Part shown: positions 47,432-56,738 of the stretch, piece after piece | Layout: the number at the start of each line of letters is the position of its first letter | How positions within the stretch are numbered: the first letter of the stretch is position 1 | Notes under the pieces: generated by a model | Told to the model about the DNA's origin: nothing | Databases searched by the model: none | Seen by the model: the letters and a program-made list of their open reading frames with translations, nothing else | Program-made: the position numbers and the translations under genes | NCBI RefSeq assembly: GCF_005280585.1 | Contig: NZ_SZVO01000010.1 | Location: 275,193 to 339,192 of the forward strand | Direction of reading: 5' to 3' | DNA from: Dyadobacter frigoris | GTDB taxonomy: Bacteria > Bacteroidota > Bacteroidia > Cytophagales > Spirosomataceae | Length of the DNA: 64,000 nucleotides

Positions 47432-47530
47432 TGATTTACAAGGACGTAATCTTTTCCTGCCATGATCAATGTTATGTCAAAACACCTTCTGCAATTACGG
47501 AGATTCAAGACGTAGAATTGAAATAAACCT

Positions 47531-47594
47531 GTGATAAATACAACTTTCAGAAAAACTTTCGTAACAACCAGCAGCAAAAATCATGTGACCTTTA
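47531..47594 (+). promoter_or_regulatory. Crp-like operator and -7 element of the aldolase-HAD unit
   Basis: GTGATAAATACAAC (47531-47544) lies 57 bp before the conserved A of GACCTTTA (47587-47594). The surrounding 21 bases match those at 27449-27469 at all but two positions. Confidence 0.62.
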
Positions 47595-47664
47595 TGCTAA
47601 GTGTAATGACAGTTAAGATTTAATCAAAGAATTCAAAAGATTTCATCAATAATTATAAACCGAT

Positions 47665-48699
47665 ATGAATAACACGATGGAAGTTATCCTGATCAATACA
47701 GCTCACGCGCTAATGGCAGATGGAAAAGGATTGCTGGCAATGGATGAAAGTTCACCAACCTGCAACAAACGATTTGCTATATACGATATCCCGCAAACGC
47801 CAGAAAAGCGACGTGATTACAGGGAGCTGCTTGTGACTGCACCAGGCCTGGCCGAATATATCAGCGGAGCCATTCTGTATGAGGAAACAGTGCGCCAACT
47901 TACATCAAAAGGTGAACAGTTCGTGGACGTGCTAGAGAAGGCCGGTATCATTCCCGGTATAAAAGTAGATACCGGAACCGTAGATCTGGTCAATTTTCCG
48001 GGTGAAAAAATCACCGAAGGTCTCGATGGTTTACGTGCCAGGCTTATCGATTTTGCGAGCTCAGGACTACGTTTTGCAAAATGGCGCGGCGTCTTTTCCA
48101 TTGGAGAGGGAATCCCGACAGATGAATGTATTGAAGCAAATACGCAATCACTGGCCAGGTATGCCGCCTTATGCCAGCAAGCCGGGCTGGTTCCGATCGT
48201 TGAACCGGAAGTGCTGATGGAAGGAAACCACAGTCTGGATGAATGCTCCGAGGTGACCGAAAGGGTACTGAAAAGCCTTTTTTATCAACTATACAAACAG
48301 CGGGTTTTACTGGAAGCGTTGATACTAAAACCGAATATGGTTTTGCCTGGGCTTGACTGCACGGACCAGAAAAGTGTGGTGGAAACAGCTGATGCCACAA
48401 TAGAATGCCTGAAACGGTGCGTCCCTGCCGCGGTACCCGGAGTCGCCTTTTTGTCGGGTGGCCAAAATGGTGAGTTAGCTTCTGAAAGATTGAATCAGAT
48501 GAATTTCAAGTATGACTCCAAACTTCCCTGGCCACTTACTTTTTCTTTTTCCCGGGCCATTCAGCTTCCTGTGTTGGAATACTGGAAAGGGATACCCGAA
48601 AATACCAGCGAGGCCCAGAACATACTGCTCTACAAGGCAAAATGTAACAGTCTTGCCAGAAAAGGACAGTACGCGATGGATCCGGCAACCATCGAATAA
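47665..48699 (+). CDS. Class I fructose-bisphosphate aldolase
   Basis: Schiff-base aldolase of 344 aa, of the eukaryote-like class I type, acting in glycolysis/gluconeogenesis on fructose 1,6-bisphosphate. Key sites: LLAMDESS near the N-terminus, Lys139 in FAKWR, the Schiff-base Lys222 in LILKPNMVLPG, and FLSGGQ, where phosphate binds. It has no metal site and so should tolerate oxidative or metal stress. Followed 31 bp later by the HAD gene. Confidence 0.93.
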   Translation: MNNTMEVILINTAHALMADGKGLLAMDESSPTCNKRFAIYDIPQTPEKRRDYRELLVTAPGLAEYISGAILYEETVRQLTSKGEQFVDVLEKAGIIPGIKVDTGTVDLVNFPGEKITEGLDGLRARLIDFASSGLRFAKWRGVFSIGEGIPTDECIEANTQSLARYAALCQQAGLVPIVEPEVLMEGNHSLDECSEVTERVLKSLFYQLYKQRVLLEALILKPNMVLPGLDCTDQKSVVETADATIECLKRCVPAAVPGVAFLSGGQNGELASERLNQMNFKYDSKLPWPLTFSFSRAIQLPVLEYWKGIPENTSEAQNILLYKAKCNSLARKGQYAMDPATIE

Positions 48700-48730
48700 C
48701 GCTCCCATTATTCCCTTGAAAAACCAGAAA

Positions 48731-49372
48731 ATGTTTGATAAAACACCAACATCTGAAATTAAGGCATTGTTTCTGGACATTGGAGGCGTGCTGATTTCCA
48801 ATGGCTGGCAGCACCAGTCCAGATACAAGGCGATAGCAAAATTCGGGCTCAAAAAACAGGAGGTTGAAGCACGGCATAAACTGGTATTTGTGACTTATGA
48901 ATCAGGCAAAATAACCCATGACGAGTATCTGGACTGGGTTATTTTTTATGAACCCCGGACGTTTTCAAAACAGGATTTCACAGAATTTATGTTCACCCAG
49001 TCGGTTGCTATTGCCGGAAGTATTGATTTTTTTAAAGAGATCAAACAAAAATACCAGTTGAAAGTATTTGCCGTAAGCAATGAAGGAAGCGAACTCAATG
49101 CATACAGGATCAAACATTTCAAACTGGACGAGCTCTTTGACGGCTACATTTCTTCCTGTTATGTGCATCTGCACAAGCCGGACACAGCGATGCTCAAACT
49201 GGCCAGTGACATATCGCATACAATACCAGAACATGCACTTTACGTGGACGACGGCAAGCTTTTGACAGAAATTGCAAGTGGCCTGGGTTTTCAGACTTTG
49301 CATTTTCAATCCCTTCAAAAGACGAAAACGCTGATTAAAACTTTCCAATTTCAACAGGGCGCTGATACCTGA
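48731..49372 (+). CDS. HAD-family hydrolase
   Basis: A cytoplasmic phosphatase-like protein of 213 aa, starting at 48731 (MFDKTPTSEIKALFLDIGG). An open frame extends upstream into the aldolase gene but is not used. Motif I is FLDIGGVL: here the second Asp of DxD is replaced by Gly, as in many subfamily IA members (DxGGV). Motif II is VSNEG, and motif IV has YVDDGK. Probably co-transcribed with the aldolase and thus under the same operator. Substrate is unknown, possibly a sugar phosphate. Confidence 0.87.
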   Translation: MFDKTPTSEIKALFLDIGGVLISNGWQHQSRYKAIAKFGLKKQEVEARHKLVFVTYESGKITHDEYLDWVIFYEPRTFSKQDFTEFMFTQSVAIAGSIDFFKEIKQKYQLKVFAVSNEGSELNAYRIKHFKLDELFDGYISSCYVHLHKPDTAMLKLASDISHTIPEHALYVDDGKLLTEIASGLGFQTLHFQSLQKTKTLIKTFQFQQGADT

Positions 49373-49442
49373 ACGGTAATAAGACCCGACCGAACCTGTG
49401 CGCAATTTTCTCCGTTGGACTTGCTAAATTAATTCACAAATA

Positions 49443-50048
49443 ATGAAAGTTACCTTTATCTTTTTACTCTTCTGCATCACTGTTTCCGCTGCAAAGAGCC
49501 AGGTCAGGCCGGATACCCTCCATTATGATGTGGTTTTATCGGGCGTGAACGTAGGAAAAATGCTGGCCATATGCGAGGACGCGCAGGACGGTAAAACGCA
49601 ATACACCCTGATCAGCGATGTAAATGTTAACCTCCTTTTTTTTAAAGTAAAGGTATACTACATTGTAAAAAGCCTTTATGAAAATGATGTGCTGCAATCT
49701 GCAACGGTAGATACGAAGACAAACAAAGGCGTTTTTCAAAGCCGGATCAGCAAAGAAAAAGATTTGTATGTGATCAAAGCGCATCAATACCGGCATGACC
49801 TGGAAAGCACATTACCGGCTCCGATAGACTACACAGTAGCCAAGGCATTTTTCAATGAGCCCACCCGGCAAGATCAGGTTTTTGGTGAATATCTGGGCGA
49901 CTACCTTCGCATTACACCTCAATCCCAAGGCGTTTACATCTTTGAAAGGCAGAAGCAGCATGATCAATACACCTACAAAGCAGGCCGCTTAAATCAGGTT
50001 GAAAAGAAATTCAAATTTATGAATTATGTGATCAAGCGCGTTGATTAG
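49443..50048 (+). CDS. Exported DUF6134/DUF3108-like protein
   Basis: A 201 aa protein with a signal peptide ending near AKSQ. The rest is beta-rich, with a repeated pattern of about ten strands (for example YDVVLSGVNVGKM, YKAGRLNQVEKKFKFMNYV), reminiscent of DUF6134/DUF3108 lipocalin-like outer-membrane or periplasmic proteins. A decayed copy lies at 53037-53466, and the 3' flank is duplicated too. Function unknown. Confidence 0.75.
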   Translation: MKVTFIFLLFCITVSAAKSQVRPDTLHYDVVLSGVNVGKMLAICEDAQDGKTQYTLISDVNVNLLFFKVKVYYIVKSLYENDVLQSATVDTKTNKGVFQSRISKEKDLYVIKAHQYRHDLESTLPAPIDYTVAKAFFNEPTRQDQVFGEYLGDYLRITPQSQGVYIFERQKQHDQYTYKAGRLNQVEKKFKFMNYVIKRVD

Positions 50049-50402
50049 TGGTACTGCCGGTTGGTTGATTCTGGTGTTGCCGGAATGGGATGTGGATTTT
50101 GGATTGTTAACAACTTTTGCAAATAGGGAAACAAAATAAACACATCATAACCAATTGATTTAAAGATAACTAGCGACAATATCAACAAGAATATTGCAAT
50201 AATGAGGGCAATTGACTAGAATTGCCAGATGGACTGGAAAGTGCTCAAATTTACTAATTGTGTGTCATGCTATAAAAAACGCACGAAGTAGCAACACCGA
50301 AAAAATTGTCCATCCAATTGCGTTGTCTGTCCATTTTATAGAGAGCCAAGGGGCCGCATCTTTGCATTGTCAATAACGACAATGATTTTAAAAAGTAAAA
50401 AG
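50049..50402. other. Intergenic region with the 3' flank of the duplication
   Basis: No gene. From 50049 to about 50220 the sequence is similar to 53467-53628, including the near-identical stretches around 50187-50220 and 53595-53628. The promoter of the AhpD-like gene should lie in the rest. Confidence 0.5.
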
Positions 50403-50933
50403 ATGACAACATTCTTAGTTCCAACAAGAGAAGAAGTAGTACCAGCTAACCAGGCAATTTTTGACAATTTGAATAAAGCTTTGGGCTTTGTCCCTAATTT
50501 GTACGCAACTATTGCTTACTCAAAAAATGGATTGGAAAGATTTTTGGCATATCAAAATGCTAAAACATCACTGACAAACAAAGAAAAAGAGGCTGTAAAT
50601 TTAATTGTAAGCCAGGTAAATGGCTGTATTTACTGCCAAAGTGCTCATTTGGTTTTGGGTAAAATGAATGGTTTTAGCGATGAGCAACTAGCCGACATCA
50701 GACACGGGAAATCATCTGACAGCAAGTTGCATACATTGGTTGCATTGGCTGCCGATATTACCAAAAACAGAGGCAACGCAAGTGAAACAAATGTAGATGC
50801 CTTTTTTGCAGCTGGCTATACCAACGAAAATTTGGTTGACCTGATACTACAAGTAAGTGACAAAACAGCGATGAATTATTTACATAATCTCACAAAAATT
50901 CCAGTGGACTTTCCAATTGCCCCGGCGATATAA
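50403..50933 (+). CDS. AhpD-like carboxymuconolactone-decarboxylase-family peroxidase
   Basis: A protein of about 177 aa of the CMD/AhpD fold. The core motif is CIYCQSAH, that is CxxC with a His three residues on, preceded by EAVNLIVSQVNG; this is the AhpD peroxidase site. In-frame starts exist at 50367 (TTG), 50382 and 50403; I chose 50403 (MTTFLVPTREE) as the family-like start. It precedes a DUF1348 gene and an AraC gene on the same strand, a common trio in Bacteroidota. It would reduce organic peroxides with a thiol partner. Confidence 0.85.
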   Translation: MTTFLVPTREEVVPANQAIFDNLNKALGFVPNLYATIAYSKNGLERFLAYQNAKTSLTNKEKEAVNLIVSQVNGCIYCQSAHLVLGKMNGFSDEQLADIRHGKSSDSKLHTLVALAADITKNRGNASETNVDAFFAAGYTNENLVDLILQVSDKTAMNYLHNLTKIPVDFPIAPAI

Positions 50934-50989
50934 TCAAGACTTTTTGCGAACTGGCATTAAAGTTGGTTCGCATTTAAAAAAAATAGAAA

Positions 50990-51412
50990 ATGGAAAATTT
51001 AGAACAAAAATTGCCTTTGCCGCCTTTTACATTAGAAACTGCCTTGCAAAAAGTACAACTGGCAGAAGATGCCTGGAATAGTCAAGACCCGGAACGAATT
51101 TCAAAAGCCTATACCATCAATACAGAATGGCGCAACCGCACCGAATTTATAAATGGTCGGGAAGAAGTCGTAGCATTTTTGAAGAGAAAATGGCAAAAAG
51201 AATTGCATTACAAGCTCAAAAAAGAATTGTGGGGATTTCGTGAGAACAGAATGGCAGTTCGTTTTGAATATGAATATCAAGACGAAAACGGACAATGGTG
51301 GCGTGCATACGGAAACGAAAATTGGGAGTTTGACGAAAACGGATTGATGCAAAAAAGATATGCCAGTATCAACGATTTGGCTATTGATGAAAAAGACAGG
51401 AAACTGAAATAA
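50990..51412 (+). CDS. DUF1348 (SnoaL/NTF2-like) protein
   Basis: A 140 aa protein of the NTF2-like fold, DUF1348 family. Signatures are AWNSQDPERISKAYT, TEWRNRTEFINGREEV, FLKRKWQKE and VRFEYEYQDENGQWWRAYGNE, the last part shortened. Members of DUF1348 are usually 150 aa and of unknown substrate. It lies 56 bp after the AhpD-like gene and 12 bp before the AraC gene, so all three should form an operon. Confidence 0.9.
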   Translation: MENLEQKLPLPPFTLETALQKVQLAEDAWNSQDPERISKAYTINTEWRNRTEFINGREEVVAFLKRKWQKELHYKLKKELWGFRENRMAVRFEYEYQDENGQWWRAYGNENWEFDENGLMQKRYASINDLAIDEKDRKLK

Positions 51413-51424
51413 TGCTATAAATAT

Positions 51425-52306
51425 ATGATAAGTTCGGACATCTATACCTTGATAAATCCGCAAACAGGAAACCTGGCCTTTAAAGTCTTTTCGTTTAACG
51501 ATAACAGTCATTTTGACCACGTTCAGCGACTAAATTATTATTCATTGATTTGGATAAAAAATGGGAAAGGAGTAGCAAAGGCAGATTTTTCGGAATATCA
51601 TTTTACACAAAATACCTTGTTTGCTTTTTCTCCATATCAGCCTTTTATGTTTCAGGAAAATGAACAAATACAAGGCATTGTTATAAATTTTCATCCCGAT
51701 TTTTTTTGTATTCACAAACATCATCAAGAGGTGGCGTGTAATGGTGTGTTGTTTAATAATATATACAATCCGCCACTTGTTGCTGTTGATGAAAATACAA
51801 GCAACACTTTTAAAATGCTATTTGAACAAATAACTGCTGAAATGCAAAACCCAGCATTGGCTCAATATGAATTGTTGGTTTCCTATTTAAAAATATTTCT
51901 AATTACAGCATCCAGACTAAAAGCAGAGCAACAAACAGAAATTCTAATTAATACTGCGGAAAACAAAGAACCTTTTATCCTTCAAAATCTTAAAAATTAT
52001 ATCGAAACCCATTTCAAAACCAAGCATTCGGCTAGTGATTATGCCGACTTGTTGAATATATCCGCAAAAACATTAGCCAAAATCACAAAAACACATTTTA
52101 ATAAAACACTCACCGATTTAATTTCTGAGAGGATAATCATAGAAGCCAAAAGAGAACTGTATTTGACTAACAAAGCGGTAAAAGAAATTGCGTATGAATT
52201 GGGCTATGCTGACGAATATTATTTCAGCAGATTTTTTAAAACCAATGCCGATATTTCGCCACAAGCATATAGAGATACGGTTGGCTTTGGTAGGGCAATG
52301 GTGTAA
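51425..52306 (+). CDS. AraC-family transcriptional regulator
   Basis: A 293 aa regulator: N-terminal cupin-type domain (1-170) and C-terminal HTH pair (SASDYADLLNISAKTLAKITK, VKEIAYELGYADEYYFSRFFK). Directly downstream of the DUF1348 gene, probably the controller of the trio. AT-rich, like the following accessory region. Confidence 0.9.
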   Translation: MISSDIYTLINPQTGNLAFKVFSFNDNSHFDHVQRLNYYSLIWIKNGKGVAKADFSEYHFTQNTLFAFSPYQPFMFQENEQIQGIVINFHPDFFCIHKHHQEVACNGVLFNNIYNPPLVAVDENTSNTFKMLFEQITAEMQNPALAQYELLVSYLKIFLITASRLKAEQQTEILINTAENKEPFILQNLKNYIETHFKTKHSASDYADLLNISAKTLAKITKTHFNKTLTDLISERIIIEAKRELYLTNKAVKEIAYELGYADEYYFSRFFKTNADISPQAYRDTVGFGRAMV

Positions 52307-53036
52307 AAAAAGAACGAATGCACACGTTCTGGCAATATGGCGGCCGACGTGCTTCTATGAAACATTTATGCAAGGTTAACTATTAGAAATTCTTTTGAAT
52401 CGTTTAGTCGACACCGTTTTGCCTTAAAAACCTGCCACATCACCGTTACCCGAAACGTTGTCCCATCCCCCCTAGCCCATCAACAAAAAAACCAAATTTC
52501 CCGGTAATGCATACCGGCTCGCTTGAAAGATTGACAAACAAACAGAAACTCACAAGCACTTCTGGCCTCAAATCCATTATCTGTCTTGAACTCACTTTCA
52601 AAAAATTCAGCAAAGTACACGTATCTGTGGTGCCACCGCCTTTTGTAATTAACATGATGGCACGTATCGGCAAATAATTGGGTTATAAAATCTGAGAGAG
52701 GTTCTCCCTGACAGGAAATACTGAAAGTATATTGTCAAAAGCGGCGATTCAGTGCTTTGCCCGTAACTCTCCTTAATGAACAAGTAACCGGAAAAAACCG
52801 TTGTCCTAAAAACCCTTGCATTCGACAAGATACAAATTGTTAAACCCGGCACATAAATCAATAAATACTTGCTCTGAACTGGGACAGCCTTAACGCACCC
52901 GTGTACACACCAGCACAACCTCCGTATCACTTTAGGTTTTGCATTATGCGCAACAAATTCCATCCTGCAATTCAAAGCCCAAAAAAAACTTCACAAAGCG
53001 ACGGACGTTAGCGGTAATTTTGCAGACCTTACATGG
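52307..53036. other. Intergenic region, cassette-like elements, no gene
   Basis: 730 bp. Immediately after the AraC stop, GCACACGT...ACGTGC (52332-52364 region) flanks CTGGCAATATGGCGG, much like the sequence after 55572. A CGTTAG box lies at 53005-53010. Open frames here look random. Confidence 0.4.
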
Positions 53037-53466
53037 ACGGAAGCTCAACCTGCTGGTTTTCAGAGCGAAAGTATATGATGCGGTAAAAGCATTTAGGAAA
53101 ATGATCTGCTGCAATCTGCAACGGTAGATACGAAGACAAACAAAGGCGTTTTCCAAACCCGGATCAGCAAAGAAAAGGATTTGTACTTGATCAAAGCGCA
53201 TCAATACCGGCATGACCTGGAAACCACATTACCCGCTCCGATAGACTATTCCGTAGCCAAGGCATTTTTCAATGAGCCCACCCCACCAAGATCAGGTTTT
53301 TGGCGAATATCCGGGCGATTACCTTCGCATGATCCCTCAATCCCAGGGCGTTTACGTATTTGAAAGGCCAAAGCAGCATGATCAGTACACCAACAAATCA
53401 GGCCGCGTCAATCTGGTTGGAAAAAAACTCAAGTTTATGAATTATGTGATTAGGCGTGTTGGTTAG
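53037..53466 (+). pseudogene. Decayed duplicate of the DUF6134-like gene
   Basis: A broken copy of the gene at 49443. The part from the middle to the C-terminus is kept: the frame reads KLNLLVFRAKVYDAVKAF, shifts to NDLLQSATVDTKTNKGVF and on to AKAFFNEPT, then shifts again to QDQVFGEYPGDYLRM and the family end MNYVIRRVG. The signal peptide and first third are missing. About 80 per cent of residues match the intact copy. The downstream flank is also duplicated. Confidence 0.85.
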
Positions 53467-53669
53467 TGATACGGCCTGTTGGTTGATTCTCGTGTTGCCG
53501 GACCGGGACGCGCATTTTGTATTGTTAAACACTTCTGGCAATGAGAAAATAGATCAAAATGTCTGTTTTAAAAATATTTAACCATAAAATTAATAAGAAT
53601 ATTGCAATAATGAGAGCAAATGACTAGACTTGTGGGATTGGCTCGAACTGACTAGTTAGCAGAAATACA

Positions 53670-54527
53670 ATGAAGACAAGACAGCTTAAAATATTTTTAC
53701 AAGAATTATCAGACCTTAATAACTCTTTCACGCATTACTTCTTTGTGTGGACACAGTTTTCATTAGATCACGTTAAGGCTGTTGCTGATAACAACGATAA
53801 ATTGACATCTCATATTTTTAAAGAAAATAGTTTTTCTAAAAAGCATAATATTGAATTGTCTAAGCTAAGTGACGAACATACCAAAACTAATGAAACACTT
53901 TTAAATGGTATTTTTACGCTAATTTATTCATCATTTGAAAATTATCTAACAGAAGTTTATGCGGTAGCGAAAAAAATTGACAATTCAATTCCTGAACTGA
54001 ATGAAGGAAAATTCGAGAATGATGATATCCTTGTTTTAAAAGTATTAAATAGACTTAAAATTAATCAAGAAAAACTTGAAGAAAAACACTTACTTACGTT
54101 AAACTATATAAGATTTAAAAGAAATCGACTAATTCACAAAAGCTCTTCTAATATTAGTCGCTCATTGCGAGAAGTTATCAATAAAAGTGGTATAGAGTTA
54201 AATACTTTTTGGAATAATATATTACCAAAAAAATTACAAGGAATAGATTTCCATGAAAACGAAAATGCTAATCAAATCACATATAATATTCTTATTGACA
54301 CTTTGAATATCTTTCGCGGTATTTCAAGTTATCTTGACAACATAATATTAAAAAGCTTTAATCAGCCAGAATTCCTTGCTAAGGAGGTATTTATTGAGTT
54401 TAAGAATATTAATGGTTTTAAAAATTTTAGTTTGACAGATGAAAGGAATAAACGAAAGTTTTTAGGATTTTGTAAGGCAGAATACGGTTTTGAAGCGACC
54501 GAATATGACTTTCAGAAGATGGTATAG
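53670..54527 (+). CDS. HEPN-domain-like protein, unknown function
   Basis: A 285 aa AT-rich orphan. Helical throughout, with no signal peptide. The segment FKRNRLIHKS has the R-N-x3-H motif (Arg151 to His156) of HEPN ribonucleases, in the usual helix context (LLTLNYIRF before it). The order FENYLTEVYAVAKK at 89-102 fits the first helix of the RiboL-PSP/MAE-type HEPN families. HEPN proteins are often toxins or defence effectors. The family call is from motif and context. Its stop codon lies within the 5' arm of a tRNA-like sequence. Confidence 0.65.
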   Translation: MKTRQLKIFLQELSDLNNSFTHYFFVWTQFSLDHVKAVADNNDKLTSHIFKENSFSKKHNIELSKLSDEHTKTNETLLNGIFTLIYSSFENYLTEVYAVAKKIDNSIPELNEGKFENDDILVLKVLNRLKINQEKLEEKHLLTLNYIRFKRNRLIHKSSSNISRSLREVINKSGIELNTFWNNILPKKLQGIDFHENENANQITYNILIDTLNIFRGISSYLDNIILKSFNQPEFLAKEVFIEFKNINGFKNFSLTDERNKRKFLGFCKAEYGFEATEYDFQKMV

Positions 54528-54613
54528 CTTAATTGGTTAAAGCACTCCCTTGGAAAGAGTCTCAATTAGGATCTTTCCAAGGAACGATGTTGGTTCGAAC
54601 CCAGCTATCATCG
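54518..54613 (+). tRNA. tRNA-like sequence with abnormal anticodon region
   Basis: The ends form a 7-bp acceptor stem (GATGGTA/TATCATC, one G-T pair). D-arm AGCTTAATTGGTTAAAGC and T-arm GTTGGTTCGAACCCAGC are both good. The middle is abnormal: 96 nt in total, and instead of a normal anticodon arm there is a perfect 11-bp inverted repeat (54548-54558 with 54572-54582, 13-nt loop). CTTGGAAAG (Ser-GGA-like) and CTTTCCAAG (Gly-TCC-like) are reverse complements. It may be a damaged, inverted or unusual tRNA. It overlaps the end of the preceding gene. Confidence 0.45.
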
Positions 54614-54801
54614 CTATATTTACTTCTGCTAATAAGTCTTTTGCATTAGTGGGGCGAAACTGCAAAGTTCACCAGTTGTACTTCTATTTAATTTTTGTAC
54701 AAAATTGAAGATCTGTACTTCGATTGCCCCACCATCGCAAAGCCTGAAAAAATTGTACGTAGTGTCAAATTGACGTACCTAAAAAAATACTCGATTAAAA
54801 A
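54614..54801. other. Cassette-like intergenic element
   Basis: Holds arms GTGGGGC (54650-54656) and GCCCCAC, with an AGTTGTACTTCTATTTA stretch between them. The start CTTCTGCTAATAAG resembles CTACTGCTAATAAG after 56738, and the inner stretch resembles that after 55572. Confidence 0.4.
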
Positions 54802-55572
54802 ATGATACTGACAACTAAACAACCACAAGACTGGAAAGATTTGCAGAATAAAGTTTCAGCCATTTTACAACAATGTGGTTTTAAAGTTGAGAAAGAGAAG
54901 ACTACTGAAACGGCACGTGGTAAAGTTGAATTAGATGTTTATGCAGAAGAAACAATTAAAGGGCGTAAATATTCTATTGTATGCGAATGCAAGTATTGGA
55001 AATCTAATATTCCACAAAATGTTATTCACGGTTTTAGGACAATCATTAATGATTTGGGATGCAATATAGGCTACGTAATTACGACAAGTGATTTTCAAAC
55101 AGGTTCAGTCAATACGTCTGAATACACCAATGTCGAACTTTTAACCTGGGAAAGTTTTTTAGCTCTATTTTTTGAGAGTTGGTATGAATCATACTTCTCC
55201 CCTCAGATTTCCGAACGGCTTGATCCAATACTTACATACAGCGAACCAATATTACCCAAATGGTTCGAAAAAATGAGTGAAGTAGATAAAGAAACATATT
55301 TCGCTTTGAAGGACAAATACGATTTATTTGGCTGGATAGTAATGAGTTTTACACCTTACGCAAGAATGTTGTCGAAAGATAGGATACCAACACTTCCACT
55401 TTTTGACAGAGTTAAAGACAACAAAGATGTGATACGGCGAATTCCAACTGAAATATTGAAAGAGACAGGCTATTTGGAGTTCTTAGAAAAGTGTTATGAA
55501 TTCGGTGACATTGCAATATCAGAATTCAGACAATTTAGAGATAAATATAGCAAAATAAAAAGCGATGAATAA
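54802..55572 (+). CDS. Mrr-like PD-(D/E)xK restriction endonuclease
   Basis: A 256 aa protein. The N-terminal 115 residues are a restriction-endonuclease-like fold: WKDLQNKVSAILQQCGFKVE, then Asp45 in VELDVYAEE, the ECK site at Glu62-Lys64 in VCECKYWKS, and VIHGFRTIINDLGCNIGYVI, the Mrr-cat helical segment. The remaining half is helical and unrecognised. No methyltransferase or helicase is adjacent, so it could be a stand-alone modification-dependent nuclease. AT-rich, like its neighbours. Confidence 0.72.
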   Translation: MILTTKQPQDWKDLQNKVSAILQQCGFKVEKEKTTETARGKVELDVYAEETIKGRKYSIVCECKYWKSNIPQNVIHGFRTIINDLGCNIGYVITTSDFQTGSVNTSEYTNVELLTWESFLALFFESWYESYFSPQISERLDPILTYSEPILPKWFEKMSEVDKETYFALKDKYDLFGWIVMSFTPYARMLSKDRIPTLPLFDRVKDNKDVIRRIPTEILKETGYLEFLEKCYEFGDIAISEFRQFRDKYSKIKSDE

Positions 55573-55748
55573 GACACTGCGCACAACTTGGCAATGGCAT
55601 TGTGGCGGTTGACGAACATAGGCTCAACTGTTGTACTACTATTTAGCTGTTGTACTTTTACACTATATTCGGCTGACTGAATTCTATTTCCGCCACAACA
55701 CCAATGCTGCAACGTTAGAAATAAGCATAGAAACCGAAACATTAGACA
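55573..55748. other. Cassette-like intergenic element with inverted repeat
   Basis: Arms around TTGGCAATGGCATTGTGGCGG (55588-55609) and CCGCCACAACACCAATGCTG pair imperfectly (18 of 23 positions). CGTTAG lies at 55713-55718. Inside is CTGTTGTACTACTATTTA, like the element after 54613. Confidence 0.4.
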
Positions 55749-56738
55749 ATGAAACGTTTTATAGACGAAAAAGGAACATTCGAAATTAAAGTTCCAACGA
55801 CTTGGAAATATTCAGTCAAGAATGGTAAAGTACATACTTTTCAAGAATATGAAATTTGGAAATCAGACGCATTCCAACTTTCAACAAACTTATTAGACAC
55901 GGAAGAAAAGAAAAAGAACTTTCAACGCCTAATCAAATATTCAACAGTTGAAAAAATTGGAGAATTAGATTTTTATAAGTTGCCTGATAGTGGCGATAAA
56001 GAGTTCACTACAAAAACTTGGTTAAAGCAATTTGGGGATAAATCAGTGATTTTTACTTTGACACACCCCAACAATCCAGATAAAGATCTTGATAGTCGAA
56101 CAATATTGGAGAAAGTGGAAATCGTTCATTCTATATTGAAAGAATTTAAACTTATTGAGGACGGGAAAAGTATTGACGTAATAAACTCGTATAGATTTGA
56201 TATGTTTTTGCAAGGAGTTGGAGCGACTGCTTTAATTCTAAGTAAGGCAATAGAAAACAAAGCCTTCATTGAAGCTACTTGCCTTTTAGCAAATCAAATT
56301 GATGCGCTTTTAAGAACAGGTATCGTTCTGAAAAACCAAATAACAAACAACAATAGTGAAATTGAAGTCGAGTGGATTTATCAAGGCCTAACTGACAAAA
56401 AAAAATCGGAAAAGGATATTTATAAAAAAGCACTCGATTTAGGAATTATAGACCAACCAACATTTGACGAACTATATGTTCTATATGACGACAGAAATAG
56501 AGTAATTCATAGATTTATTATTTCCGAGATTACATTGGCAGAAGTTGAAGAAATTTCATATAAATACTATCAGAAACAACAAGTAATTAACAAAGTAATA
56601 TTCGACCTTGAAAGTGAGCAAATACGGTTAAATATTGGAATGACAACAGTTGATAACGACAAACAAAATGACGAAAAAAACCTCGACTATATCAAAGGAA
56701 AGATCGGAAAACAGAATTATTTTGACAAAAAGAAGTAG
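55749..56738 (+). CDS. Protein with C-terminal HEPN-like domain
   Basis: A 329 aa AT-rich orphan. Residues 1-130 look like a PsbP/MOG1-type beta fold (FEIKVPTTWKYSVKNGKV), a fold call from appearance only. The second half is helical; LYDDRNRVIHRFI holds Arg249-Asn-x3-His254, the HEPN ribonuclease motif, in the same form (RNRxIH) as the protein at 53670. No membrane or signal segment. A sensor-effector layout, with the beta domain sensing and HEPN cutting RNA, would fit but is inference. Confidence 0.62.
   Translation: MKRFIDEKGTFEIKVPTTWKYSVKNGKVHTFQEYEIWKSDAFQLSTNLLDTEEKKKNFQRLIKYSTVEKIGELDFYKLPDSGDKEFTTKTWLKQFGDKSVIFTLTHPNNPDKDLDSRTILEKVEIVHSILKEFKLIEDGKSIDVINSYRFDMFLQGVGATALILSKAIENKAFIEATCLLANQIDALLRTGIVLKNQITNNNSEIEVEWIYQGLTDKKKSEKDIYKKALDLGIIDQPTFDELYVLYDDRNRVIHRFIISEITLAEVEEISYKYYQKQQVINKVIFDLESEQIRLNIGMTTVDNDKQNDEKNLDYIKGKIGKQNYFDKKK

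Larger units (their letters stand above)
47303..47664. other. Divergent control region between ppk2 and the aldolase gene
   Basis: 362 bp with no gene. Two opposed Crp-like operators are centred about 113 bp apart, at 47418-47431 (minus) and 47531-47544 (plus), each with its own -7-like box. Confidence 0.55.

Noticed and set aside
50281..50345. Possible cassette end before the AhpD-like gene (GTAGCAACACCG)
   Set aside because: The similarity to the element at 56874 is short and no hairpin accompanies it.
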